Assembly: GCF_900182915.1 (NCBI RefSeq)
Contig: NZ_FXUG01000002.1
Coordinates: 1 to 64,000 of the forward strand
Length of the DNA: 64,000 nucleotides
Origin: Neorhodopirellula lusitana
GTDB taxonomy: Bacteria; Planctomycetota; Planctomycetia; Pirellulales; Pirellulaceae
Direction: 5' to 3'
The translations under genes and the position numbers were made by a program. The notes below the pieces were generated by a model that had not been told where the DNA came from, did not search any database, and saw only the letters and a program-made list of their open reading frames with translations. Within the stretch, counting starts at the first letter, position 1. Each line of letters starts with the position of its first letter. Positions 34,919 to 44,426 of the stretch are shown here, one piece after another.

Positions 34919-36427
34919 TTAGTTGGCTGCCATCGCGATCACATACGTTTCCATTTGATCGATAATCGACTGGAGGTACTCGCTATCCGAATCGCTTAAT
35001 CGTGCGAACGGCACCGTGCAGGTTTTGCCATTGGCCTTCAGCAGTTTGATGTGATCGTCGGCGATCCGAATCAAACGTCCTTCGGTGCGGTAGAGGCCGG
35101 TGTTATCGATCCAAACGCGTGACTCCGTGTTCTCGAGTGCATCGTTGGTAGTGCGAGTATCGGAAACGACTTGGACGGCCGGTTCAGGTGTCGCGATTTC
35201 CTCCAGAGCGGGCTGGTCAGTTTGGCCAAACAGATCATCCAGATCGGATGTGGTTTCGCTATCCGCTGGTGGATCACCGAACAGATCATCCAATCCGCCA
35301 TCGGCAGGTGCTTCAGGCATGCTGGGCGAGTCTGCTGGTGGGTCGCCGAACAGATCGTCGAGGCCGGAAGCGGGTTCTTGTTCAGCTGGTGCGTCCATGG
35401 CAGGTTCATCTGCGGGTGATCCGAACAGATCATCCAGGCCTGAATCTCCAGCAGGTTCGGCTGGCATCTCAGTCGGCATTTCAGGTGCATCGCCACCAAA
35501 CAGATCGTCGAGGCCACCGTCGGTGGCGGGCTCATCGGCCGGAGCGGCTGGTTCACCGAACAAGTCGTCCATCGATTCGGCTGGTTCGGGAGCAGCTGGC
35601 TCTGGGGTGGGAGCGGCGGGTTCGGGTTCCGGAGCAACAGGTTCTGGAGCAACGGGTTCCGGCATGGCGGGTTCCGGAGCAGCAGGTTCAGCTGGTGGAT
35701 CGGCGAACAGATCGTCCATCGATTCGGCTGGCTCATCCGGGACGGTGTCCGGAACTGGCGTTGGCTCAGGCTGTGCAGGTTCCGCTGGCATTGGCTCAGT
35801 AGGAGCGTCGAATGGGCTTGGCTCACTGGTGGAGCTGTCGGCATCCGATTCTTCAGTTGCAATCGCAGGCGGTGCTTGATTCATTTCTTCCGTTGGAGGC
35901 TTAGCCGACGAAGTTTTGTCAGCGTCCGACTCGATTTCGGGGGCCTCGACGATTTGTGCGTCTTCGATGGGGGGAGCGTCCATCATTGGCGAATCGGCGG
36001 GAAGTTCGAGGCTGTTTGGCACAGCGTCGTACGGTTCCGGGGTGATCATCGAGCCATCGATGATGGTGCCTTCGATAACCGTTTCACCCATGTAGGAGTC
36101 GCTAAGCATGGGGATGCTTTCGGTTTCGCAACCAGCACAGCATCCCGATCCATCGGCTGGAATCATGGATTCGACTGGGAATTCGACGGGCGCCGCATCG
36201 CAACAGGCGGGTTGTGGATCACAACAAGCGACTGTTTCTTGGCAAGGTGCGGGGCAAAGAGGGGGGGCTTCGCAGCACGTGGTTGGTGCTGGAATGCAGG
36301 CCGGTGGGGTACCGCAACCATGCATTCGCTTGATCAGCCAACCAGCTGAAGCGGGGCTAATAGTTACAAAAGTGGCCAGGGTGACTACGAGAGTCCACTG
36401 CAGGGCTCGGCGAATTGAACGCTTCAT
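34919..36427 (-). CDS. Secreted SHD1-domain protein with seven DDLF repeats
   Basis: 502 residues with a signal peptide (RALQWTLVVTLATFVTISPASA). A Cys-rich segment follows with CC pairs (TTCCEAPPLCPAPCQETVACC). The central 300 residues are rich in Pro, Ala, Glu and Asp and hold seven copies of a [ML]DDLFG-type motif (MDDLFADPP, MDDLFGEPA, LDDLFGGDA, LDDLFGSPA, LDDLFGDPP twice, LDDLFGQTD). The end is an SHD1 domain (SRVWIDNTGLYRTEGRLIRI ... VPFARLSDSDSEYLQS), common in planctomycete surface proteins. The repeats may be docking motifs for a partner. The start is set at the Met before the signal peptide; the frame extends to 36487. Confidence 0.88.
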   Translation of the reverse strand: MKRSIRRALQWTLVVTLATFVTISPASAGWLIKRMHGCGTPPACIPAPTTCCEAPPLCPAPCQETVACCDPQPACCDAAPVEFPVESMIPADGSGCCAGCETESIPMLSDSYMGETVIEGTIIDGSMITPEPYDAVPNSLELPADSPMMDAPPIEDAQIVEAPEIESDADKTSSAKPPTEEMNQAPPAIATEESDADSSTSEPSPFDAPTEPMPAEPAQPEPTPVPDTVPDEPAESMDDLFADPPAEPAAPEPAMPEPVAPEPVAPEPEPAAPTPEPAAPEPAESMDDLFGEPAAPADEPATDGGLDDLFGGDAPEMPTEMPAEPAGDSGLDDLFGSPADEPAMDAPAEQEPASGLDDLFGDPPADSPSMPEAPADGGLDDLFGDPPADSETTSDLDDLFGQTDQPALEEIATPEPAVQVVSDTRTTNDALENTESRVWIDNTGLYRTEGRLIRIADDHIKLLKANGKTCTVPFARLSDSDSEYLQSIIDQMETYVIAMAAN

Positions 36428-36693
36428 CGTGATCTCAGGTGGGTTTGCAAAGGGCAAAGTTAAGGGCAGATTATTCGTTGATTGCAAGGCATCCTAGTTA
36501 CGGGGGGGCGACCAAACAACTATTTTTTTCCGTCGAGGAAGACGGGATTGACCGGAAATGTGCCTCCTGGACGGAGACTCTGAATTGTAGCGATTACGAG
36601 GATTCGTCTCGTCATTGCGGTGAATTTCGGTCAAACTGGGTGTCGACCCCATTTTCCCGACTCACTTCTCTCCTTTTTGGGCACCTGCCACCC

Positions 36694-38577
36694 ATGCTGC
36701 GGATCGTCCAAAGCCTGTTTTCTTCGATGAGCCTGGAACGCAAGTGTTTGCTGTTCTTCGGTTCCGCGTTGGTGGTTTTGATGTGCGGGTCGTTTTGTGT
36801 CGTTTTGCTATTGGCGGACCGTTTTGTCAGCATGACCACGCAGCAACAGGCTCGTGACGCGGCGGCGACCGAGATGATGCTTCTACATGCTGACGCGATC
36901 TACAACGAGAATGTCTCGCCCGATCGGATGGAGCTTCAGGACCAGAAAATTCAGGCGTTACGATCTCAATTGCTTAGCGAGGACATTCAGTTCGACATTC
37001 TCGGATTGGAGGACCCCCAGCCCTTTGACAATCTTGCTGCACCTCGGCCACCGGAGTCGGATGCCGAGCGGCGAATCTTGGAAGAGCTGGAGCCGCTGTT
37101 TCGAGCACGCTTGGCCAATCGATTGCGGGAAGACCAGCCTGTCAATGGACTGGGCGGTGCGTCATCGGTCGGAGCCCCATCAACGGCAGCGTCGCCGTCC
37201 GGGTTAGCTCAACGAGTGAACCTTGCCGACGACGCAGCAATGAGTCGGATTGGTCCCGGTAACCGACCGTTGTTTAAAGCTCTTGGACCAGTACGGGGAC
37301 GCTATACCTATTACGAGCCGGTTTTCATTACCCAGGATTGCATTGCCTGTCACACGCCGACAGGGACAACGATCGCTTTGTCGGCGGACGTGGATCCCGC
37401 AACCCGTGCTGCGGAACTGCCCTATCGGGTGAAGCGGGTCAGCATGCCCGATGAAAAGATTTTGAACGACACTACTCAGATCCGTGCGACCGTTGTTGCG
37501 ATGGCCATGTTGATCGTGGCGGTGACCTTGTTCGTGCTGCATGCGATCGTGCGATACCTGGTGTTGCAGCCACTGTTGCACCTTCGTGACGTCAGTGATG
37601 CGATTACGCACGGCGACACGAACCAACGTGCGTTCATTGATACCGAAGACGAGTTCCGCGAATTGGCGGATGCCTTCAACCGGATGTTGCGTCACTTAAC
37701 CGAAACGCAAACACAACTGCAAAGTGTGAACCGCGAGCTCGACGCACGAGTCGACCAGTTCGCGCAGTTGAACTTGCAGCTTTATGAGGCGAACCGTTTG
37801 AAGACGGACTTTTTGGCAAATATGTCACATGAGTTGCGAACTCCGTTGAACAGTATCATCGGGTTCTCGGAAGTTTTAACGGGGATCGATTCGCTTAACG
37901 ACAAGCAGCGCCGATACGCCAATAACATTCAAAAGAGCGGCCGGTTGTTGTTGGAAATGATCAACGACATTCTTGATCTTGCCAAAGTGGAAGCCGGTAA
38001 GATGGAGGTTCGCCGTAGCGATTTTAAACTTTCCCGGTTGATCAGTGCGCAATGCGATATGATTCAGTCACTGTCCGAGGACAAGAATATCTCGCTGTCC
38101 GTTGAGGTATCCGAAGAGCTACCGGACGCTTATCAAGATCCCAATAAGCTTGGCCAAATTATCAATAACCTGCTTAGCAATGCGATCAAGTTCACACCCG
38201 AAGGCGGGATGATCACGGTCAAAGTACGCGACATTCGCGAAACTCACTTTCGGCTTTCGGTGACCGATACCGGTGTCGGCATTGCAGACGAAGACCAGCC
38301 TATTATTTTCCAGAAGTTTCGACAGAGTAAGAAGGTGCTCGATGGCGACGGACTGACCCGCGAATTTGCTGGTACTGGACTGGGGCTATCGATCGTGAAA
38401 GAACTCGCCATTTTACTGGGGGGCGAAGTGGACTTTGAAAGTGAACTTGGTCGCGGCAGCACCTTTTGGGTGACTCTTCCGTATCGCTTAACGGACATGG
38501 CTATTGAAGATTCTCCCTCCACGTTGTCTCATCCCTCTGTTGATTTTTCCGACCAAAATTCGCCCGCGATGTCGTAG
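36694..38577 (+). CDS. Sensor histidine kinase with a DUF3365-like heme-c sensor region
   Basis: 627 residues. A first membrane helix (CLLFFGSALVVLMCGSFCVV) precedes a periplasmic region that ends in YYEPVFITQDCIACHTPTGT, a heme c site in the Tll0287/DUF3365 setting. A second helix (VVAMAMLIVAVTLFVLHAIV) leads to HAMP, a short coiled coil, then HisKA (FLANMSHELRTPLNSIIGFS, phosphorylated His in SHELR) and HATPase (N box NNLLSNAIKF, G1 DTGVGIAD, G2 GTGLGLSI). It probably senses redox state or a heme ligand and phosphorylates a response regulator not found nearby. A Met at 36727 is an alternative start. The next gene follows after 42 nt. Confidence 0.9.
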   Translation: MLRIVQSLFSSMSLERKCLLFFGSALVVLMCGSFCVVLLLADRFVSMTTQQQARDAAATEMMLLHADAIYNENVSPDRMELQDQKIQALRSQLLSEDIQFDILGLEDPQPFDNLAAPRPPESDAERRILEELEPLFRARLANRLREDQPVNGLGGASSVGAPSTAASPSGLAQRVNLADDAAMSRIGPGNRPLFKALGPVRGRYTYYEPVFITQDCIACHTPTGTTIALSADVDPATRAAELPYRVKRVSMPDEKILNDTTQIRATVVAMAMLIVAVTLFVLHAIVRYLVLQPLLHLRDVSDAITHGDTNQRAFIDTEDEFRELADAFNRMLRHLTETQTQLQSVNRELDARVDQFAQLNLQLYEANRLKTDFLANMSHELRTPLNSIIGFSEVLTGIDSLNDKQRRYANNIQKSGRLLLEMINDILDLAKVEAGKMEVRRSDFKLSRLISAQCDMIQSLSEDKNISLSVEVSEELPDAYQDPNKLGQIINNLLSNAIKFTPEGGMITVKVRDIRETHFRLSVTDTGVGIADEDQPIIFQKFRQSKKVLDGDGLTREFAGTGLGLSIVKELAILLGGEVDFESELGRGSTFWVTLPYRLTDMAIEDSPSTLSHPSVDFSDQNSPAMS

Positions 38578-38619
38578 GGAAGTGAAGTTTCTAGTGACAC
38601 CCTTGAAAGGCATAACCTC

Positions 38620-39363
38620 ATGAGCGATTACGGTGTTTTCGGTGACGAGTACTATGTGAACATGAACTTGTCCACGGAAATGGAGTTGCCCCAAAGCCGA
38701 GAATCGGTGCTGCACTATTTCGAACAGGTTCGACGTCGCTACCCGACAATGTCCAATTTTTATTGTCGTGAAAAAGACGAGTTCGTTTTAGAAGAAGAGA
38801 AAGATGGCGGTTCGTATCGTTGGGTATCGACGGAGCCAAAACGATTGAATAGTGGTTTGGTGAATCCAGAAAGCTACCAAGATGCGTGCGATCAGCATCG
38901 TGCGATTCTGGAGTTGGTGCCTTACGAGTTGTCGATTAGTCCGCTGGATTGCGAGTCGTTGAGCGTGATGCTTGGTTTTGACTTTTCGTGCAAAGGCAAT
39001 CACAACGAGATTCTGCATGAAGCGATTGGGGTAGCGCCTGGTCTCGAGAAATTCATGAATTTGCCCTATGGCAAGATGCTCTCCAACGAACCGGCTATTC
39101 AGTTTTCGATCGACGACGATTGTCGTACCCAGTGCCGGATCAGCTTTGAAACACGGACGACGGCGTTTCAGGTGCGGTCGGGCGAGTACACCGAAGAACC
39201 GCTGAGCGTGTACCTGATGGTTCGTCGTTACGACTCTTTGGGTGCCGATGAAGATTACGCTTCCGAGTTTGATCGCTTGGCGAAGTTGTGTAACGAGTTG
39301 GTGGATCAGTACTTGGTTGATTCGGTATTGCGTCCGCTGCAAACCGCGATTGCAATTCGTTAA
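38620..39363 (+). CDS. Conserved planctomycete protein of unknown function
   Basis: 247 residues, soluble, acidic, with no signal peptide. It begins MSDYGVFGDEYYVNMNLSTE and contains YCREKDEFVLEEEKDGGSYR and a long C-terminal helix (DRLAKLCNELVDQYLVDSVL). I do not recognise the family. The 42-nt gap from the histidine kinase and 18-nt gap to the esterase suggest one transcript, so it might act in the same signalling or secretion process. Confidence 0.7.
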   Translation: MSDYGVFGDEYYVNMNLSTEMELPQSRESVLHYFEQVRRRYPTMSNFYCREKDEFVLEEEKDGGSYRWVSTEPKRLNSGLVNPESYQDACDQHRAILELVPYELSISPLDCESLSVMLGFDFSCKGNHNEILHEAIGVAPGLEKFMNLPYGKMLSNEPAIQFSIDDDCRTQCRISFETRTTAFQVRSGEYTEEPLSVYLMVRRYDSLGADEDYASEFDRLAKLCNELVDQYLVDSVLRPLQTAIAIR

Positions 39364-39381
39364 AGAAAACAGCTTCACATC

Positions 39382-40503
39382 ATGCCACTTTTGAGTTTGA
39401 CGCCTTCGCTTCGTTCATTGGCTACGGCACTGGTTCGGGCGTTGGTTCCGGGACTGTGTCTGAGCCTCTTGTTATGTCTGGGCCTCCTGGGGACGACTGG
39501 GATGGCGGATGATCGAACACCCGCCTCGCTTGAGAACGGTCGTTTTGTTGTTGGTCCTGACTACGGGGTGGCTTCTGAGTTAACGGATTTGGGGAATCCG
39601 AAGGGTCGGCAGTTTGAGTTCGCGATGCCGCTTTCGGAAAGCAAGCTTTTTGACGGTCGGGATTCGACCTTGAACCCACGTAAACAGGTCCGCAAAGAAC
39701 GAAAGATTGTGGTCTATGTTCCGGCGGCTTACCAAGACGGCACTGCGGCACCGTTCTTGGTGATGCATGATGGGCCGAATCGATTGAACCTGGTTTGCAA
39801 CGCACTCGACAACATGACTCGTTCGCCGGATCCCGAGAGGCGTTTGCCCGCGTTTGTTGCGATCGCAGTCCAAAACGGTGGAGACGACAGCAAAGGTAGC
39901 CAGCGTGGTTTGGAGTACGACACGATGTCGGACCGATTGGCTCGCTTCATCCAGTTGGAGGTGTTGCCGGCCGTGGAAAACCATCCCGAGATATTGGCGG
40001 CTTACCCGAATTTCAAACTGACAGACGATCCGTGGGGACGCGGTGTGATGGGGTGCAGCAGTGGTGGTGCAGCAGCGCTCACCATGGGCTGGTTTCGGCC
40101 CGAGTGGTTCCGCCGGTTGATTACCTATTCAGGCACGTTTGTTGATCAGCAAGACGATGATGCTCCCGAAGAAGCGGACTTTCCGCTGGGTGCTTGGGAG
40201 TATCACTCCAGCATGAAGCTGATTGAAAACACACCGAAGAAACCGCTTCGCATCTTCACGCACGTCGCGGAAAACGACAATCGAGCTAACGACCCCGAGT
40301 CCACATATCACAACTGGGTGATGGCGAACGAGCGAACCGCGGATGCATTGGAAGCAAAAGGTTACGACTATCGGTACGTATTCTCGAAAGCGACACGGCA
40401 TTGCGATCGCAAGGTCTTCGAATCGACGCTGGCGGATACGCTCGCGTGGATGTGGGACGGCTATGAAGCTGATCAGGACTCTGGTTCCAGCACACCGGAT
40501 TGA
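39382..40503 (+). CDS. Secreted esterase of the esterase D / enterochelin-esterase type
   Basis: 373 residues with a signal peptide (LATALVRALVPGLCLSLLLC). An alpha/beta-hydrolase core has RKIVVYVPAAYQDGTAAPFL, then the nucleophile elbow GCSSGGAAALTMGWF (Ser in GxSxG form GCSSGG), with candidate acid and His in the C-terminal part (ENDNRANDPE and ATRHCDRK). Related proteins hydrolyse siderophore or carbohydrate esters outside the cytoplasm. It is the third gene of the kinase operon. Confidence 0.85.
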   Translation: MPLLSLTPSLRSLATALVRALVPGLCLSLLLCLGLLGTTGMADDRTPASLENGRFVVGPDYGVASELTDLGNPKGRQFEFAMPLSESKLFDGRDSTLNPRKQVRKERKIVVYVPAAYQDGTAAPFLVMHDGPNRLNLVCNALDNMTRSPDPERRLPAFVAIAVQNGGDDSKGSQRGLEYDTMSDRLARFIQLEVLPAVENHPEILAAYPNFKLTDDPWGRGVMGCSSGGAAALTMGWFRPEWFRRLITYSGTFVDQQDDDAPEEADFPLGAWEYHSSMKLIENTPKKPLRIFTHVAENDNRANDPESTYHNWVMANERTADALEAKGYDYRYVFSKATRHCDRKVFESTLADTLAWMWDGYEADQDSGSSTPD

Positions 40504-40749
40504 GGTTTAGGAACTGAGACGCTTAGGCACTGAGGCTTAGGAATCCAGTAACACGGAATTCTGCCTATGGAATCCTGACCGCAGACTGGCGCACCGAATT
40601 TCCGTTTGAAGTGGAGATTTGGCCGAAAAGACCCGTTTGCGAGGCGTTTGTGAGGTTTCTGGCGGCAGAATATCGGTACGAACAAGCAGAGAGGGAATGC
40701 TTTCCGCGCGAACATAGGTAGGATATGAGGCCTTGATGTCTCGTTTCGA

Positions 40750-42861
40750 ATGCAGAATCCCATGTCACGCTCCCGGCCTCGTCCTGTTTCACTTCTCTCG
40801 TATGTGTCGCTGTGTTGGCTGCTGACGCATCCTGCCTTGGCATACGCACAAACGCATGTTTTGCCGTATTCCCCGAACGCGTCTGGAGCTTACGGGACGC
40901 CGATGGTTGACGGCACTGCCGTGGTGTACGGGGCAACCGGTGTCTACGAAACGCCTGTCGTCTATGATGTGGTTCCTGATTCAGGAAACGTGGACGTCAC
41001 GAATTGGTTAGTTGAACTGGATCGAATTGAGGAGCAGCTCGATGCGGATCAGTTGCCTGATCTTCCTAGTGCCGAACGATCTCTCAGCGACTCCATCGCG
41101 GCGACGGAAGCCTACTTTCAACGGTCATCAAACCCAGACAACTATGCCGCTTGGATGCGGTATCTTGACTTAGATCCGTTGAAGACGGCTATCGCTGACG
41201 AAGAATCCATCGCCACGCGTGGACGTGCAGCGGTAGCGCTGCGATCCCAGATGCGAGGTGTCGAGCGCGGACTTGAGTTGATCGCGATGCGGCAATTGCG
41301 GGAAACACTCGATCAGTACATTACCGCGCTCCGCTATTCGAATCCCAAGCGTGGTCTCCAGCTAATCGAGCGACAGTTGGACGGTTTGCGCGACCTTTTG
41401 GCTCCTGAACCCAATGATGACGGCGTTTCGTCCAAGGATGGGGAAGAAGGTGGCGATCAATCGCCTGCTGCATCTCCAGTGCACTCATGGCGAGACTGGG
41501 ATGTCGAAGAACTTGCGACGGTTGAAATGCTGTTGGAAGGTCTGGCGACCGTGGGACAGGCGAAGAGTTTGGCTACTGATATTCGTTCGCGGTTCAGCCA
41601 ACCCAATCTTTACGTGTGGGTAGACGGTTCGGTCGTTACTCAAGCAGTCACACGTCCAGTCAATAATCCGAATGATGTAAATGATTGCATTTTGGGAACA
41701 CGGTTGCGAGGACAAGCCCAAGTGACGGGGAACGTGACTGGCCAGCTATTGCCTCAAGAAGGATATGTCCGACTGTTGATTCGAATGGATGGACAGTTCA
41801 CGACCTCAACGCGAGGTTTTCGAAAACCAATCACGCTGGACTCCACCGGAGTCGGACCGGTTTACGCCGCTCGTCAGTTGGCCATCACCGAGAAGGGGAT
41901 CGTGCTAGGACAAACGATCGCCACGGCAGATTTGTCTACTCAGATTCGGCGTATCAATCATCCGCTCAAGATCGTCCGCAAGATTGCGATGCGGAAGGCT
42001 CTCGAAGCGAAACCGGAAGCGGAACGAATCTCACGTGGTCGCCTCCAACAACGAGTGCTTGAGGGTTTCGATGAAGAAACGGCGCAAGCGGCGACTCGGG
42101 AATTCCCGGACTTTGATGCGGTGATGCGACCTTGGTTGCTGCGTTTGGATTTCCCACCACTGACGCGAACGATTGGGTCCACCGAGCAAGCGGTGTTCGT
42201 CCGAGCGAAGATGCAGCGTTCCTTGGGGTTTTCAACATCGACAACCCCGCCATCGCTATCAGGGTTGTTTTCATCGACACCGGGAGGAGTCACGCCAGGC
42301 GGCTATGCGGCCACGGTTCAAGTTCATCAGTCGTTGATTGATACAACGTTGGGGAAGTTGCTTGCCGGTGAAACCTACACTCGACAAAGGATCGAACGAA
42401 TCGCCGAGGTGCTGGGGGCGAAGCTGGATGAACGTCCTAGCGATGAAGATCCCTTTGAGATTGACTTCGCCAATTTTCGACCGGTGTATGTCGAAGCTGA
42501 TGACCAAACATTGAAGTTGGGGATTCGGGGGACCCGATTTGCGCAGGGGGACCGTGAGTTGAAACGACCGATTGAGGTTTCAGCCACCTATCGACTCGTC
42601 ATCGGTCCAGGTAACGAGATGTGGATGGTACGAGATCCGGAGGTGAAGTTATCGTTTTCGGGATCACGTCGTTTGACAATTAGCCAGACGGCGATCAAGA
42701 CCAACATCGAAGAGAGTTTTGATCGACTGTTCCCGCAGGAACTCTTGCACCGTAAGTTACAGATTCCCACAACGATTGCCATGCCAGCACTGGCGGGCAA
42801 GCAAGTGAAGATCAAGGCAATTGATTTAACGGACGGTTGGATTTCGATAGCGGTTCGTTAA
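40750..42861 (+). CDS. Large secreted protein of unknown function
   Basis: 703 residues with a signal peptide (LLSYVSLCWLLTHPALAYAQ). A short repeat-like segment YGTPMVDGTAVVYGATGVYE follows, then a helical part with many Arg/Glu (EEQLDADQLPDLPSAERSLS) and a mixed alpha/beta C-terminal half. I recognise no domain. An ATG at 40762 (MSRSRPRPV) could be the true start. It is separated from the esterase by 246 bases, and its stop is followed by a strong hairpin shared with the convergent gene. Confidence 0.75.
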   Translation: MQNPMSRSRPRPVSLLSYVSLCWLLTHPALAYAQTHVLPYSPNASGAYGTPMVDGTAVVYGATGVYETPVVYDVVPDSGNVDVTNWLVELDRIEEQLDADQLPDLPSAERSLSDSIAATEAYFQRSSNPDNYAAWMRYLDLDPLKTAIADEESIATRGRAAVALRSQMRGVERGLELIAMRQLRETLDQYITALRYSNPKRGLQLIERQLDGLRDLLAPEPNDDGVSSKDGEEGGDQSPAASPVHSWRDWDVEELATVEMLLEGLATVGQAKSLATDIRSRFSQPNLYVWVDGSVVTQAVTRPVNNPNDVNDCILGTRLRGQAQVTGNVTGQLLPQEGYVRLLIRMDGQFTTSTRGFRKPITLDSTGVGPVYAARQLAITEKGIVLGQTIATADLSTQIRRINHPLKIVRKIAMRKALEAKPEAERISRGRLQQRVLEGFDEETAQAATREFPDFDAVMRPWLLRLDFPPLTRTIGSTEQAVFVRAKMQRSLGFSTSTTPPSLSGLFSSTPGGVTPGGYAATVQVHQSLIDTTLGKLLAGETYTRQRIERIAEVLGAKLDERPSDEDPFEIDFANFRPVYVEADDQTLKLGIRGTRFAQGDRELKRPIEVSATYRLVIGPGNEMWMVRDPEVKLSFSGSRRLTISQTAIKTNIEESFDRLFPQELLHRKLQIPTTIAMPALAGKQVKIKAIDLTDGWISIAVR

Positions 42862-42864
42862 ACG

Positions 42865-42900
42865 AAAAACAGCAGACCCGTTAAAACGAGCCTGCTGTTT
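42865..42900 (-). terminator. Hairpin between convergent genes, T tract on the minus strand
   Basis: AAACAGCAG (42867-42875) pairs with CTGCTGTTT (42892-42900), with a further inner pairing CCGTT/AACGAG. On the minus strand it is followed by five T, so it should end the Wza-like transcript; it may also slow the plus-strand transcript. Confidence 0.8.
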
Positions 42901-42928
42901 GAATTGGATTGAGTGGGACTCAATTCGA

Positions 42929-44299
42929 CTAGTTAAACAGTTCGCGAATACCGTAGGTGAAGAACGCGACGATACCGAAGTTCAATGCTTCTTCGTGTGG
43001 CTTGTATCGCAGAATCAGTGTGTCGCCTGGTTGGACCAGGATTTTTTCACTGGGGTTGTTGTAAGCCTTCTTCAAGTCGACAGCGATTGTAAACTCTTGA
43101 CCGCAAGGGCCTTTTCGCATGACGTAGAGTTGCGTTGGAGTGGCTCCACCGAAGCCACCGCCCAAGAGTGCACCGGCTGCACCGCCGCCGCCACCTTGTT
43201 GTGTGGTTCCGCCCAGGCCAGTACCGGCGACGGACATGGCACCGATCACATCCAGGTCGTAGTCACGTGGTAGAGGATATTGTCCACCTGGCAGTAAGCC
43301 GCCGGTGTAGAACATCTCGGTGTCACGAGCTTCGATGTAGACGATATCGCCTTCTTCCAAGATCACGTCCGCAGGATCGATGTTGGGCATTTCGCCCGGA
43401 CGAACTCGCAATGGGATGGTGACGCTGAATGGATCTTCGACCATTCCTTCGAGACCAACCATGCCACAACCGCCGCACATATCGAAGCAGCAGCCGTCTT
43501 GGTTTCCTTGGTTGGAGAAGAGCTGCATCATCATCTCTTCGCGGTTCGCACCCTTCAGACGCGAGGCCTTCAGAACTTTGACTTCACTCTTGGCGTTCAA
43601 ACCAGGTAGTCCACCGGTTTCGGCCAAGGCGTGCATCAGGTCGTTTTTGTAGGCAGGCATGTCCAAGGTGAAACCAGCACCTTGTCGTTCGGTACCTGCG
43701 ATCACTTCTTGAGCGTTACCGTATTGGCGGCTTCCACCTGCGATGGCGGCGTCGTTGTTGCCACCGTCTTCGCGGATCACGATCACGCGACTGGTGCGTT
43801 CACGCATTAGCGAGACGAGGATTCGGTCACGGCCTTCGCGAAGGATCTTTTCGTCTTGGACGTAGGCTTGGCGAACCATCTTTTCCACGTCGGTGATCGT
43901 CTTGCCTCGGACATCCAAGGGCTCGATCAAAGGAAGTGGCAAGGTGCCATCATCGCGTACGGGAATTGGGAAACCGACGCTGGGCGGCAAGTCGCTGCCT
44001 TCTTCGGGGAAGTGAACCGGTGGGATGGCCACTGGTTGATCTTCGTTGGCTTGAGGTGGCATCACGCCTTCGATATAGATACCGAGGATGTCACCTTCGT
44101 CGATCAGGTAGTCTTCAGGTTGTTCCATTCGCAACAAAGCGAGTGGGACGTTGATGTAGTCAGCCCGCTTTTCGCCCAGAAGCTGTTGCGGGATTTGATT
44201 GACGGGTACTCCTTCGATGGGAGCAAAGAAAGAGGTACATCCGGTCAATAGGGGCGTCATCACTGCGGCAAGCAGGCAACCCTTCCAATTGAATTTCAT
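42929..44299 (-). CDS. Polysaccharide export lipoprotein, Wza-like
   Basis: 456 residues. A lipoprotein signal ends in LLTGC. The polysaccharide-export domain follows (EDYLIDEGDILGIYIEGVMP ... PLIEPLDVRGKTITDVEKMV), then SLBB-like segments. Inside the middle lies an insertion rich in cysteine (QDGCCFDMCGGCGM), and a Gly-rich stretch (GTTQQGGGGGAAGALLGGGF) precedes the C-terminal helix LNFGIVAFFTYGIRELF. No polymerase, flippase or Wzc-type kinase gene is adjacent. The start at 44299 is supported by GGA upstream and the lipobox; the frame continues to 44347. Confidence 0.88.
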   Translation of the reverse strand: MKFNWKGCLLAAVMTPLLTGCTSFFAPIEGVPVNQIPQQLLGEKRADYINVPLALLRMEQPEDYLIDEGDILGIYIEGVMPPQANEDQPVAIPPVHFPEEGSDLPPSVGFPIPVRDDGTLPLPLIEPLDVRGKTITDVEKMVRQAYVQDEKILREGRDRILVSLMRERTSRVIVIREDGGNNDAAIAGGSRQYGNAQEVIAGTERQGAGFTLDMPAYKNDLMHALAETGGLPGLNAKSEVKVLKASRLKGANREEMMMQLFSNQGNQDGCCFDMCGGCGMVGLEGMVEDPFSVTIPLRVRPGEMPNIDPADVILEEGDIVYIEARDTEMFYTGGLLPGGQYPLPRDYDLDVIGAMSVAGTGLGGTTQQGGGGGAAGALLGGGFGGATPTQLYVMRKGPCGQEFTIAVDLKKAYNNPSEKILVQPGDTLILRYKPHEEALNFGIVAFFTYGIRELFN

Positions 44300-44426
44300 C
44301 GCTAGATTCCAAATAAATCGTTCCGTGAATAATAGTGCTTTCGACACGGCGTCGAATGCGAAAGCCCTTCCTGGGCCTAAACCGCATAGAAATGACTATG
44401 TCGGTTTCAAATGGATTCTTCTGAAA

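Noticed and set aside
35100-35879. 259-codon plus-strand frame with Ser/Gly repeats
   Set aside because: It is the antisense of the acidic DDLF repeat region of the SHD1 gene; repeat periodicity keeps the frame open.
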